64,000 nucleotides of DNA. Origin: Streptomyces sp. PsTaAH-137. Its GTDB lineage: Bacteria; Actinomycetota; Actinomycetes; Streptomycetales; Streptomycetaceae. Position 1 is the stretch's first letter. The number at the start of each line of letters is the position of its first letter. Positions 15,063 to 25,227 of this stretch are shown here, in pieces. The translations under genes and the position numbers were made by a program. The stretch lies in contig NZ_QLLY01000006.1 in assembly GCF_003259365.1 (NCBI RefSeq), positions 458,747-522,746 of the forward strand, read 5' to 3'. The notes under the pieces were generated by a model, which searched no databases, had not been told where the DNA came from, and was given only the letters and a program-made list of their open reading frames with translations.

Positions 15063-17387
15063 ATGGGCCGAGCGGAAGAGCGGCGGGCACGGCAGCGCGG
15101 GGGCGCACGCCGTGCCGCGCCCGCCCCTGCGACGGGACACCGTGCCGAGGGCGGGCGCGCGGACCGTAGGAAGAGCAAGGACGACCGGGGGTTCATACGC
15201 AGGATGTTCACCTGGAAGAAGATCCTGGGCGCCTTCTTCGGCGTCGTGCTGCTCTGCATGGGCGCGTTCGTCGTGCTCTACATGATCATCGACGTCCCCG
15301 ACGGGAACAACCAGGCGAAGCTACAGAGCAACGTCTTCAAGTACAGCGACGGCAGCGTCATGGCCCGCACCGGCGACGTCAACCGCGAGATCGTCGACCT
15401 GTCGGAGCTCACCCCCGAGGTGCAGCGCTCCTTCGTCGCCGCCGAGAACAAGTCGTTCTACACCGACAAGGGCGTCGACCTGAAGGGCACCGCCCGCGGT
15501 CTGTTCAACACCCTGTCCGGCAAGGGCAAGCAGGGTGGTTCGACGATCACCCAGCAGTACGTGAAGAACTACTACCTCACGCAGGACCAGACCGTCACGC
15601 GCAAGCTGAAGGAACTGGTCATCTCGCTGAAGGTGGAGCGGCAGTACTCCAAGGAAGAGATCCTCGCCGGGTACATCAACACCAGCTACTACGGCCGCGG
15701 CGCCTGGGGCATCCAGGCCGCCGCGCAGGCGTACTACGGGATCGACGCCTCGAAGCTGAGCCCGAACCAGGGCGCGTACCTGGCCGCGCTGCTCCAGGCC
15801 CCCAGCCAGTACGACTATTCGAGCGCCACCCCCACCGGCAAGAAGCTCGTCAAGGCCCGCTGGAACTACGTCCTCGACAACATGGTCGAGATGCACTGGC
15901 TCGACGCGGGCAAGCGCAAGGACTACACCTTCCCCACGCCGCACAAGCCGAAGGCCGCCTCCGGCCTCACCGGCCAGGAGGGCTATCTCTACGAGGCCGC
16001 GAAGGCCGAGGCCATCAAGGACCTCGACATCCCCAAGGAGAAGTTCGACGCCGGCGGCTACACGATCACCCTCAACATCGACCGCAAGAAGCAGCAGCAG
16101 CTGGAGAAGTCGGTCAAGGACCAGCTGACCGACAAGCTGGACACCAAGCACAGCAAGACCGACGCGGACGTGCAGGCCGGAGCGGTGTCGGTCGACCCGA
16201 AGACCGGCAAGGTCCTCGCGATGTACGGCGGCGAGGGCTACCCCGGGCACTACACCAACAACGCCACGCGCGCCGACTACCAGCCCGCCTCCACGTTCAA
16301 GCCGATCATCCTGGCGGCGGCCCTCGCCGACGGCGCCGAGAACGAGTCCGGCCAGCAGATCAAGGCGAGCACCAGCTACGACGGCACGAGCAAGCGCCCG
16401 GTGGAGGAAGGCGGCACGAAGGTCGGCTTCGCCCCGCCGAACGAGGACGACCAGGACTACGGGCCGGTCACCGTGCAGACCGCCATGAACAAGTCCATCA
16501 ACTCCGTCTTCGCCCAGATGGGCGCCGACGTCGGCATGGACAAGGTCATGGAGACGGCCAAGGCGCTCGGCATGAACTCCGACGACCTCAAGCCGTACTA
16601 CGCCCAGACCCTCGGCACCATGGGCGCGAGCCCGCTGGAGATGGCCGGGGTCTACGCGACGCTCGACAACCACGGCAAGAAGGTCACCCCGAAGCTCCTC
16701 AAGTCGGTGTCCTACGGGGGCTCGAAGGAATCGCTGCCGGACGCCATCGGCAGCCAGGTCCTGGAGCACGGGGTCGCCGACTCGGTCACCTCGGTGCTGA
16801 CCGGCGTGGTCGACGACGGTACGGCGAAGGCGTCGGTCCGCGACAACCCGGCGCGCGACGGCCAGCAGGTGGCGGGCAAGACGGGTACGTCGGACTGCAA
16901 CCGCTCGGCCTGGTTCACCGGCTACACCCCGGACCTCGTGACCTCCGTCGGCCTGTTCGGTGAGGCCGCCGGGAAGCGCACCCTGTCCTGCGACGACAAG
17001 AAGACACCGGTCGGCAAGGGCGGTCAGGTCTCGCTGAGCGGCGCGGCCGGCGGCGGCCGGGTCAACGGTGGCGCGTTCCCGGCCCAGATCTGGGCGCAGT
17101 ACACCTTCAACGCGACCGGCTCCAGCGGCAAGTTCAGCCTGGACACGGACATGGGCGCGGGCGTCAAGCCCACGACGTCCGCCCCGGTCACGCCGAGCGA
17201 CACGCCGAGCCAGACGCCGAGCCAGACGCCGACGACGAAGGCGCCGAGCCAGACGCCGACGACGCCGAGCCAGGAGCCGACGACCCAGACGCCGACCCAG
17301 ACGCCGACGACGGAGGAGCCGCCGCCGTCGGACTCCCCGACGATCGAGATCCCGGAGAACCCGGTGAACGGCAGAGAAGAGCAGTAG
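15063..17387 (+). CDS. class A penicillin-binding protein (transglycosylase/transpeptidase)
   Basis: The 774-residue bifunctional peptidoglycan synthase has a basic cytoplasmic tail and one membrane helix (about 54-76). A GT51 transglycosylase domain follows, with catalytic E128 in AAENKSF and GGSTITQQYVKN (158-169). The transpeptidase domain has S410-TFK, SIN (478-480) and KTG (606-608, GKTGTSDCNRSAWFTGY). The usual E-D-K/R of the glycosyltransferase motif is E-N-K here. The C-terminus is a Thr/Pro-rich extracellular tail from about 700. It is followed by a 16-bp terminator shared with the convergent phosphatase gene. Confidence 0.94.
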   Translation: MGRAEERRARQRGGARRAAPAPATGHRAEGGRADRRKSKDDRGFIRRMFTWKKILGAFFGVVLLCMGAFVVLYMIIDVPDGNNQAKLQSNVFKYSDGSVMARTGDVNREIVDLSELTPEVQRSFVAAENKSFYTDKGVDLKGTARGLFNTLSGKGKQGGSTITQQYVKNYYLTQDQTVTRKLKELVISLKVERQYSKEEILAGYINTSYYGRGAWGIQAAAQAYYGIDASKLSPNQGAYLAALLQAPSQYDYSSATPTGKKLVKARWNYVLDNMVEMHWLDAGKRKDYTFPTPHKPKAASGLTGQEGYLYEAAKAEAIKDLDIPKEKFDAGGYTITLNIDRKKQQQLEKSVKDQLTDKLDTKHSKTDADVQAGAVSVDPKTGKVLAMYGGEGYPGHYTNNATRADYQPASTFKPIILAAALADGAENESGQQIKASTSYDGTSKRPVEEGGTKVGFAPPNEDDQDYGPVTVQTAMNKSINSVFAQMGADVGMDKVMETAKALGMNSDDLKPYYAQTLGTMGASPLEMAGVYATLDNHGKKVTPKLLKSVSYGGSKESLPDAIGSQVLEHGVADSVTSVLTGVVDDGTAKASVRDNPARDGQQVAGKTGTSDCNRSAWFTGYTPDLVTSVGLFGEAAGKRTLSCDDKKTPVGKGGQVSLSGAAGGGRVNGGAFPAQIWAQYTFNATGSSGKFSLDTDMGAGVKPTTSAPVTPSDTPSQTPSQTPTTKAPSQTPTTPSQEPTTQTPTQTPTTEEPPPSDSPTIEIPENPVNGREEQ
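17191..17320 (+). repeat. degenerate CCGAGCCAGACG repeats coding the PBP Thr/Pro tail
   Basis: Repeats of ACGCCGAGCCAGACGCCG encode SQTPSQTPTTK-type tail residues. They are in frame and part of the PBP gene. Confidence 0.7.
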
Positions 17388-17400
17388 CCAGGGCGGTACG

Positions 17401-17437
17401 CCGAAGGGGCGCCGGATGTTCTCCGGCGCCCCTTCGG
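17401..17437. terminator. bidirectional 16-bp terminator
   Basis: CCGAAGGGGCGCCGGA (17401-17416) and its exact complement (17422-17437) flank a TGTTC loop between the convergent PBP and phosphatase genes. There is no T-tract. Confidence 0.85.
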
Positions 17438-17462
17438 CGTTCCTGCACAGCCCTCGCGCGCC

Positions 17463-19499
17463 CTACGAGGCGCCGCCGCCCGGCCGCGCCAGCTCGAACC
17501 AGACCACCTTGCCGGTGGACAGCCGGGTGGCGCCCCAGCGTCTGGCGAGACGGTTCACCAGGAACAGGCCGCGGCCGCCCTCGTCGGTGGCGCGCGCCTG
17601 CCGCTGCCGGGGCAACTGCGGTACGTCGTCGCCGACTTCGCAGCGCAGTACGTCGGTGCGCAGCAGCCGCAGCGTCACCGGCCGGGACGCGTACCGCACC
17701 GCGTTCGTGACGACCTCGCTGACCAGCAGCTCGACGGAGTCGGTCAGCTCCTCCAGGCCCCAGCGGGCCAGCGCGCTGCGCGCGAGGCGCCGGGCCCGGG
17801 AGGGCGCGGCGTCCTCCGGTTCCAGGAACCAGTACGCGACATCGCTCGGCGCGATCCCGTCGAAGCGGGCGGCGAGCAGCGCGATGTCGTCGTCCCGGTC
17901 GCCCGGGCCGAGCATGTCCAGCACCTCGTCGCAGAGGGCCTCCAGGGGCGGCGGATGGTCCGGGCCCGTCAACTGGGCCGTGTTCGCCAGCCGTTCGCGC
18001 AGCTGCTCTATGCCCGTCCACACGTCACGCAGCCGGGACTCGACGAGCCCGTCCGTGTAGAGGAGCAGGGTCGCCCCGGCGGGCGCGTCCAGCTCCACGG
18101 CCTCGAAGTCGACGCCGCCGACGCCGATCGGGGCGCCCGGCGGCACCCGCAGCACCTCCGCGCGCCCGCCCAGGTGCAGCAGGACCGGCGGCGGATGCCC
18201 GGCGTTGGCGATCGTGATGCGGTGCGAGACCGGGTCGTAGACCGCGTACATGCAGGTCGCCATGCGGTCGGTGCCGAGCCGCTGCGCCTGCTCGTCGAGA
18301 TGGTGCAGGACCTCCTGCGGCGGCAGGTCGAGCCCCGCGAGGGTCTGCGCCGTCGTGCGCAGCTGGCCCATGATGGCCGCCGACGTCATCGAGTGCCCCA
18401 TGACGTCACCGACGACCAGGGCGACCCGGCTGCCCGGCAGCGGGATCGCGTCGTACCAGTCGCCGCCGACCCGCGCCGTCTCCGCCGCCGGCAGATAGCG
18501 CGAGGCCAGCCGGACGCCCGTCGGACGCGGCAGGGTCTCCGGGAGCATGGTGCGCTGCAACTCGTCGGCGATGTACGCCTCGCGCCCGTACAGGACCGCC
18601 TTGTCGATGCCGAGCGCGCTGTGCGTCGCCAGCTGCCCGGCCACCAGCAGGTCGTCGGGGTCGAAGGCGATCCGGTCCTGGCGGCGCAGGAAGACCGCGG
18701 CCCCGATCACCCTGCGGCGCCCGCGCAGCGGAGCCAGGATGACCCGCTGCCCGGTCGGCAGCGACGGCTCGCCGCCCAGGAGTTCGGGCAGCGCGGCCTG
18801 CGCGGCCGTCGTGTTCGCGAACACCGGGCGCACGCCGCGCAGCACCTCGGCGAGCGCGCCGCCGACCCGCACCTCGCACAACTCGGAACTGCCCGCTGCC
18901 AGTTCCGTCTGCGGCGCGAGCGGCACGGTCAGGATCGAGCCGTTCTCGGTGTCGACGTCGTCGGCGTCGGGGATCCGGTCGGTGCGGCGCAGACGGAGCA
19001 CCATCGGGCCCGTCGGCCGCTCGTCACCGACGGGCAGCGGCTCGCGGAGATAGACCAGGATCGCGTCGGAGAACGTCGGCACCGTGGCCCGGCACAGGCC
19101 CATCACGATCTCGTCGAGGTCGATACCGCGCGCGATCCGCCGGGTCGCGGCGCCCACGAACCGCAGCCGGTCCCCGTCCCGGCGCATCGCCACCGGCTGG
19201 CCCGTCGGACGCGGCTGCCCGGAGCGCCGCTCGGCGCCGTCCGGCGGACCGGACGGATCGGGGCGCACCGGCTCGGGCGACGGCGTCCGCGGCTGCGAGT
19301 GCTCGGCGCCCGCGGCGTCGGAGGCGTCCGCCGTGGATGAGGGCGTGGCGGAGCGGCGCGGCTGTTCCGGTAACCCGCTGGAGCCCTCGGCGGACTGCGG
19401 GGTGTGCCGCAGCGCCGCGCGAGGGTCCGCGGGGCGGGCCGCCATGCCGTGATGGCGGCCTTCGTGGGAGCCTTGATAAGAGGCTGAGTGCTCCGTCAC
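17463..19499 (-). CDS. SpoIIE-type protein phosphatase, GAF-PP2C-HATPase
   Basis: The domain order is a disordered Pro/Ser-rich N-terminus of about 100 residues, then a GAF-like sensor (FVGAATRRIARGIDLDEIVMGLCRATVPTF to HSALGIDKAVLYGREAYIADELQRTMLP). The PP2C phosphatase follows (VGGDWYDAIPLPGSRVALVVGDVMGHS, LLLYTDGLVE, DDDIALLAARF) and last an RsbW-like HATPase (DSVELLVSEVVTNAVRYA, DEGGRGLFLVNRLARRWG). Such proteins dephosphorylate anti-anti-sigma factors and may also act as anti-sigma kinases. The start is uncertain: GTG 19499 is used, with GTG 19604 and ATG 19445 also in frame and no strong ribosome site at any of them. Confidence 0.88.
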   Translation of the reverse strand: MTEHSASYQGSHEGRHHGMAARPADPRAALRHTPQSAEGSSGLPEQPRRSATPSSTADASDAAGAEHSQPRTPSPEPVRPDPSGPPDGAERRSGQPRPTGQPVAMRRDGDRLRFVGAATRRIARGIDLDEIVMGLCRATVPTFSDAILVYLREPLPVGDERPTGPMVLRLRRTDRIPDADDVDTENGSILTVPLAPQTELAAGSSELCEVRVGGALAEVLRGVRPVFANTTAAQAALPELLGGEPSLPTGQRVILAPLRGRRRVIGAAVFLRRQDRIAFDPDDLLVAGQLATHSALGIDKAVLYGREAYIADELQRTMLPETLPRPTGVRLASRYLPAAETARVGGDWYDAIPLPGSRVALVVGDVMGHSMTSAAIMGQLRTTAQTLAGLDLPPQEVLHHLDEQAQRLGTDRMATCMYAVYDPVSHRITIANAGHPPPVLLHLGGRAEVLRVPPGAPIGVGGVDFEAVELDAPAGATLLLYTDGLVESRLRDVWTGIEQLRERLANTAQLTGPDHPPPLEALCDEVLDMLGPGDRDDDIALLAARFDGIAPSDVAYWFLEPEDAAPSRARRLARSALARWGLEELTDSVELLVSEVVTNAVRYASRPVTLRLLRTDVLRCEVGDDVPQLPRQRQARATDEGGRGLFLVNRLARRWGATRLSTGKVVWFELARPGGGAS

Positions 19500-19848
19500 G
19501 CGTGTCGAATCCGTCCGTCCGGGGCTGCGCGCCGTGCCACTGGTGCCTGCAGAAAGGCCGATACCCGGAACGCGTGCCCAGGGAACGGAATCCCGGCGCC
19601 GCACGGTACGGAGACGTCTGCGGGCAGGTGTCTGTCGGCCATCTCGGGTGGAGGCAGGCTGAGTTGACGGTGCACGCCGTCCGGTCCACCCACGCTCACG
19701 GTCCCGCCACCCCTCGATGACCTCGTTGACATCGTGTCAGACCCACTACGCGTGCGAAGAGTTGCTGCCTGAACTCCACACATCTGCAGGGTGTCCGCTC
19801 TTGCGGAGGACGATCCTACGTTTCCTCCCCGGGGGCGCATCAAGGGTC
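19500..19848. other. intergenic region, start of phosphatase gene uncertain
   Basis: Part of this stretch may encode the phosphatase N-terminus if GTG 19604 is used. The rest shows no gene, hairpin or promoter that I can defend. Confidence 0.4.
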
Positions 19849-20532
19849 TCATGAGGACACATGCGCGGGCGTACGGTCCCAGTCGGCGGGCAGCTCCGGC
19901 ACCGGCCACGCCGGATCGGGGCGCCAGCGCTCCCAGCCGTCGGCGAACGGATGGCCCCAGCCCTCGATCACCTCGACCGCCCGCGCGCCCGCCTCCCGCA
20001 CCCGCCGGGCCTGCTCCGCGCTCATCAGGCCGACCGCCTGGGCCTGCGCGAACTCGTCCTCGTCGTGCCAGCGCCAGCTCCGGTCCTCGTACACCGACAG
20101 GTCGAGGAAGTGGTCCTCGGAGTCGACCCCGCCCGACCAGCGGGTCCGCGGCTGTTCGAGGTTCACGTACCAGTTGCGGAAGCGCCAGCCCTGCTCCCAG
20201 AACAGCCACACCGACCACGGCTCGCCGGGGCGCGCCAGCTTCAGCACGCCCGCGCCGAACCAGCGGTCGCGGCGCACCACGCGCGGCTTGGTGTAGCGCG
20301 TCGCCAGCGGCTCGCGGTGCAGCGGGGTGCCGTCCGCGAGCACCGGCCGGACGCACTCGGTGCCGGGGGCCATCCAGGCGGCGAGGAGTTCGTCGGTGTC
20401 CTGGACGACGGTGACCGGACGGCAGATGTGGACCGGGCCGGAATCAGGGTGTCCCGTATTGGCGCGATAACGCCACAGGATCCGCTCACCGGGCGCCCAG
20501 CGCCCCTCGCCCGTCCGGTCGTTGTCTGTCAT
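19849..20532 (-). CDS. DUF402 domain protein
   Basis: The 227-residue cytoplasmic protein matches DUF402 (FomD-like): GERILWRYRANTGHPDSGPVHICRPVTVVQDTDELLAAWMAPGTE at the N-terminus, then WFGAGVLKLARPGEPWSVWLFW and RFRNWYVNLEQPRTRW. The acidic SEDHFLDLSVYEDRSWRWHDEDEF segment probably binds metal. FomD hydrolyses a nucleotide phosphonate conjugate and other members hydrolyse nucleoside diphosphates, so a phosphohydrolase role is likely; the substrate is unknown. TAATAT ends 6 nt upstream of the ATG, the best leaderless promoter in the window. Confidence 0.85.
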   Translation of the reverse strand: MTDNDRTGEGRWAPGERILWRYRANTGHPDSGPVHICRPVTVVQDTDELLAAWMAPGTECVRPVLADGTPLHREPLATRYTKPRVVRRDRWFGAGVLKLARPGEPWSVWLFWEQGWRFRNWYVNLEQPRTRWSGGVDSEDHFLDLSVYEDRSWRWHDEDEFAQAQAVGLMSAEQARRVREAGARAVEVIEGWGHPFADGWERWRPDPAWPVPELPADWDRTPAHVSS

Positions 20533-20538
20533 GGACAG

Positions 20539-20544
20539 ATATTA
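20539..20544 (-). promoter_or_regulatory. -10 hexamer TAATAT of the DUF402 gene
   Basis: TAATAT on the minus strand, 6-nt spacer (CTGTCC), then ATG. There is no Shine-Dalgarno. Confidence 0.6.
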
Positions 20545-20606
20545 GGTGCCGCTGGCATACGACGGCAGCGACCGGCGTCACGATTACGTCATCCGGCCAT
20601 CAGTCG

Positions 20607-21992
20607 TTACGGACGGGTCATCCGCAGGACATCGAGCGCCTCGTCCAACTGGGCCTCCGTCAGGTCGCCGCGCTCGACGTAGCCGCCCTCCAGGACGACC
20701 TCGCGGATGGTCCTCCGCTCCGCTAGGGACTTCTTGGCGACCTTGGCCGCCTCCTCGTAGCCGATGTACTTGTTCAGCGGGGTCACGACCGACGGGGACG
20801 ACTCGGCGTACTCGCGGGCGCGCTCGCGGTTGGCGGTGATGCCGTCGACCGTGCGGTCGGCGAGGAGCCGCGAGACGTTGGCGAGCAGCCTGATCGATTC
20901 CAGGACATTCTTGGCGATCACCGGAAGCATCACGTTCAGCTCGAAATTGCCCGCCGCACCCGCCGTGGCCACGGTCGCGTCGTTGCCGATCACCTGAGCG
21001 GCGACCATCAGCGTCGCCTCGGGAATGACCGGATTCACCTTGCCCGGCATGATCGAGGAACCGGGCTGGAGGTCGGGGAGGTTGATCTCGGCGAGGCCCG
21101 TGCGCGGACCGGACGCCGCCCACCGCAGATCATTGGCGATCTTCGTCAGGCCGACCGCGATGGTGCGCAGCTGTCCACTGGTCTCCACGATGCCGTCGCG
21201 CGCGCCCTGCGCCTCGAAGTGGTCGCGGGCCTCGGTCAGCGGAAGCCCGGTGGCGCGGGCCACCTCGGCGATCACGGCCGGGGAGAACCCGGGCGGCGTG
21301 TTGATCCCCGTACCGACCGCCGTGCCGCCCAACGGCAGTTCGGCGAGGCGGGGGAGCGAGGCGGTGAGGCGCTCGACGCCGTAGCGGATCTGCGCCGCGT
21401 ACCCGCCGAACTCCTGGCCCAGCGTCACCGGCGTCGCGTCCATCAGGTGCGTACGGCCCGACTTCACGACGTCGGCGAACTCCTCCGCCTTGCGCTCCAG
21501 GGACGCGGCGAGGTGCTCCAGGGCCGGGATCAGGTCGTGCGTGACGGCGGCCGTCGCGGCGATGTGGATCGAGGAGGGGAAGACGTCGTTCGACGACTGA
21601 GAGGCGTTGACGTGGTCGTTCGGGTGCACGTCACGGCCCAGGCGCTCGGTGGCCAGGGTGGCCAGCACCTCGTTCGTGTTCATGTTCGACGAGGTGCCGG
21701 AGCCGGTCTGGAAGACGTCGACCGGGAACTCGTCGTCCCAGCGGCCCTCGGCGACCTCGGCCGCCGCGTCCGCGATGGCGCCGGCGATGTCCTTGTCGAG
21801 CACCCCCAGCTCGGCGTTGACCTTCGCGGCCGCGCCCTTGATACGGGCCAGGGCCTCGATGTGGGCGCGCTCCAGGCGCTGTCCGGAGACGGGGAAGTTC
21901 TCCACGGCGCGCTGGGTCTGGGCCCGCCACTTGGCGGCGGCGGGGACACGGACCTCGCCCATGGAATCGTGCTCGATGCGGTAGTCGGTCAT
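20607..21992 (-). CDS. fumC: fumarate hydratase class II
   Basis: The 461-residue fumarase/aspartase-superfamily enzyme interconverts fumarate and L-malate in the TCA cycle and needs no metal. It has the superfamily signature GSSIMPGKVNP at 311-321, substrate-site motifs TGSGTSSNMNTNEV (96-109) and NDHVNASQSSNDVFPSSIH (125-143), and the THLMDATPVTLGQEF segment. ATG 21992 fits the usual FumC opening; longer in-frame sequence upstream has no homology. The adjacent gene encodes the unrelated class I iron-sulfur fumarase, so the strain has an oxygen-stable back-up. Confidence 0.96.
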   Translation of the reverse strand: MTDYRIEHDSMGEVRVPAAAKWRAQTQRAVENFPVSGQRLERAHIEALARIKGAAAKVNAELGVLDKDIAGAIADAAAEVAEGRWDDEFPVDVFQTGSGTSSNMNTNEVLATLATERLGRDVHPNDHVNASQSSNDVFPSSIHIAATAAVTHDLIPALEHLAASLERKAEEFADVVKSGRTHLMDATPVTLGQEFGGYAAQIRYGVERLTASLPRLAELPLGGTAVGTGINTPPGFSPAVIAEVARATGLPLTEARDHFEAQGARDGIVETSGQLRTIAVGLTKIANDLRWAASGPRTGLAEINLPDLQPGSSIMPGKVNPVIPEATLMVAAQVIGNDATVATAGAAGNFELNVMLPVIAKNVLESIRLLANVSRLLADRTVDGITANRERAREYAESSPSVVTPLNKYIGYEEAAKVAKKSLAERRTIREVVLEGGYVERGDLTEAQLDEALDVLRMTRP

Positions 21993-22102
21993 ACCCGGTA
22001 CAGCACGTGCACCCGCGCCGGTGTTCCCGGCGCTGAGCCGGACGGACCGATGAAGGGGGCTCGGGCCCGTCCGGCGGATACGCGCGTGAGGCGCGCGTGC
22101 GG

Positions 22103-23773
<1,671 letters not shown>

Positions 23774-23926
23774 CTCGCCCATTCCTCTTTCGACCGGTGG
23801 CAGCTGGCATCCGTTGGCAGCGCCAACCAGGTTAGAACCTGCTCGCGCGGCCGGGCCTGTGAGGTAAGGCTCAGTCGGTCCCGGTTCGGTGCCCGCGCAC
23901 CCTAGTCGCGATCTATCGCGTTTGGG

Positions 23927-23932
23927 TACGCT
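23927..23932 (+). promoter_or_regulatory. -10 hexamer TACGCT of the DUF1707 gene
   Basis: TACGCT, 6-nt spacer, then the GTG start at 23939. A leaderless message is predicted. Confidence 0.5.
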
Positions 23933-23938
23933 GCTGTC

Positions 23939-24610
23939 GTGGACCTTCAAAAGAGCCCCGAGCCCAGCGCCCCCGTGGCGGAGCCGACCGACCTGCGCGC
24001 GTCCGACGCGGACCGCGACCGCGTCGCGGACATCCTGCGCGAGGCGCTGGCGGAGGGCCGGCTCGACGCGGAGGAGCACGCCGAGCGGATCGACGGGGTG
24101 TACCGCGCCAAGACGGTCGGTGAGCTGGAGCCGCTGGTCAGGGATCTGCCCGGCGCGCACGCGGGCGGACCGTCCGTCGCCTCCGCGGCGCCGGACCGGC
24201 CGGCGCCCGGCACCATCCCGCCGCTGCCGGGGGAGAACCTGGTGGCGGTGTTCAGCTCCACCACCCGCAGGGGCCGCTGGCGCGTGGGCCGGCGCACGCA
24301 CGCGTACGCCGTGTTCGGCAGCGTGGAGATCGACCTCAGCGAGGCGATCTTCGAGTACCCGCAGGTCTACATCAAGGCGGTCTCCGTCTTCGGCAGCGTC
24401 GACATCCGCGTCCCGGAGAACATCTCGCTGCGCGGCAGCGGCGGCGGCATCCTCGGCAGCTTCGACGTGGACGCGCTGGACGCGCCGGAGCCGGACGCCC
24501 CGGTCGTCTATGTCGACGGCGCCGCGGTGCTCGGCAGCGTCGAGGCGAGACCCAAGCGCGGAAAGATCGTCGCGAAGATCGAGAAGCACCTGCGCAAGCA
24601 CTTCGGCTGA
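23939..24610 (+). CDS. DUF1707 / LiaF-like C-terminal domain protein
   Basis: The 223-residue protein begins with a DUF1707 (SHOCT-like) helical pair at about 18-70: LRASDADRDRVADILREALAEGRLDAEEHAERIDGVYRAKTVGELEPLVRDLP. It ends with a beta-rich cell-wall-active-antibiotics-response domain (about 100-200) with repeated VFGSVEIDL and VFGSVDIRVPEN units. No membrane helix or signal peptide is visible. Related LiaF domains act in envelope-stress signalling, but many DUF1707 proteins have no assigned job. The message appears leaderless from the GTG at 23939. Confidence 0.88.
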   Translation: MDLQKSPEPSAPVAEPTDLRASDADRDRVADILREALAEGRLDAEEHAERIDGVYRAKTVGELEPLVRDLPGAHAGGPSVASAAPDRPAPGTIPPLPGENLVAVFSSTTRRGRWRVGRRTHAYAVFGSVEIDLSEAIFEYPQVYIKAVSVFGSVDIRVPENISLRGSGGGILGSFDVDALDAPEPDAPVVYVDGAAVLGSVEARPKRGKIVAKIEKHLRKHFG

Positions 24611-24794
24611 GCCCGCCGGAAGCCTGCGGCTGAACTCCCGTACGCCCTCGGGAACTTCCGTGCTTCGGAACTCAGTGCATAGGCGTCGACACAGCGGGTA
24701 GAGCTTGGGGCATCGTCTACCGGTCGTTCAGCGATCGACCCTGTTGCCTCTGAAGCTCGCGAAAGCCGCCGTAAGCCGTCGTCAGGAGTAGACC

Positions 24795-25163
24795 GTGCTG
24801 CATCCGCCGCATCAGTCCTCGCAGGTAGCCGCCGTTCCGCAGCAGCGGGTGCCCGTGCGGGACCGCGATCAGGACGCACCGTGGCACACGGAGGCCGTGT
24901 GCAGGCGCGACGAGGCGGGACTGTTCTTCGCCCCATCCAAGGAGCCCACCGCCGCGCGCCTCGCGCGCGAGGAGGCGGCCAAGCGGGTCTGCGCCCGCTG
25001 CCCGGTCCTGGTCGAGTGCCGCGAGCACGCCCTGCTCCAGCCGGAGCCGTACGGGGTCTGGGGCGGCCTGACGGCGGCCGAACGCCGCGTCGTCCTCGCC
25101 CGCAGGCGCCGCCGCGACGTGGAGCTCAAGAACACGGGGCGCCCGGTGGCGGCGGCAGGCTAG
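24795..25163 (+). CDS. WhiB-like iron-sulfur transcription factor (Wbl)
   Basis: The 122-residue Wbl protein has four cluster cysteines C36, C66, C69 and C75 (AVCRRD...RVCARCPVLVEC), the GVWGG turn at 87-91 and a basic C-terminus (AERRVVLARRRRRDVELK). These proteins hold a [4Fe-4S] cluster, sense redox or NO, and work by binding region 4 of the principal sigma factor. It is not WhiB, WhiD, WblA, WblC or WblE by sequence; its place beside the fumarases and glpX fits a less-studied conserved Wbl (WblH/WblI group). GTG 24795 has GGAG upstream. Confidence 0.92.
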   Translation: MLHPPHQSSQVAAVPQQRVPVRDRDQDAPWHTEAVCRRDEAGLFFAPSKEPTAARLAREEAAKRVCARCPVLVECREHALLQPEPYGVWGGLTAAERRVVLARRRRRDVELKNTGRPVAAAG

Positions 25164-25178
25164 CAAGCGCCGAGGCGC

Positions 25179-25206
25179 AAAAAGGCGCCCCGTGCGACGG
25201 GGCGCC
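25179..25206 (-). terminator. terminator of glpX, probably bidirectional
   Basis: GGCGCCCCG (25184-25192) pairs with CGGGGCGCC (25198-25206) around TGCGA. On the minus strand five T follow (25179-25183). It separates the convergent wbl and glpX genes. Confidence 0.88.
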
Positions 25207-25227
25207 CTCAGCCGAGATCCGGGCCCG

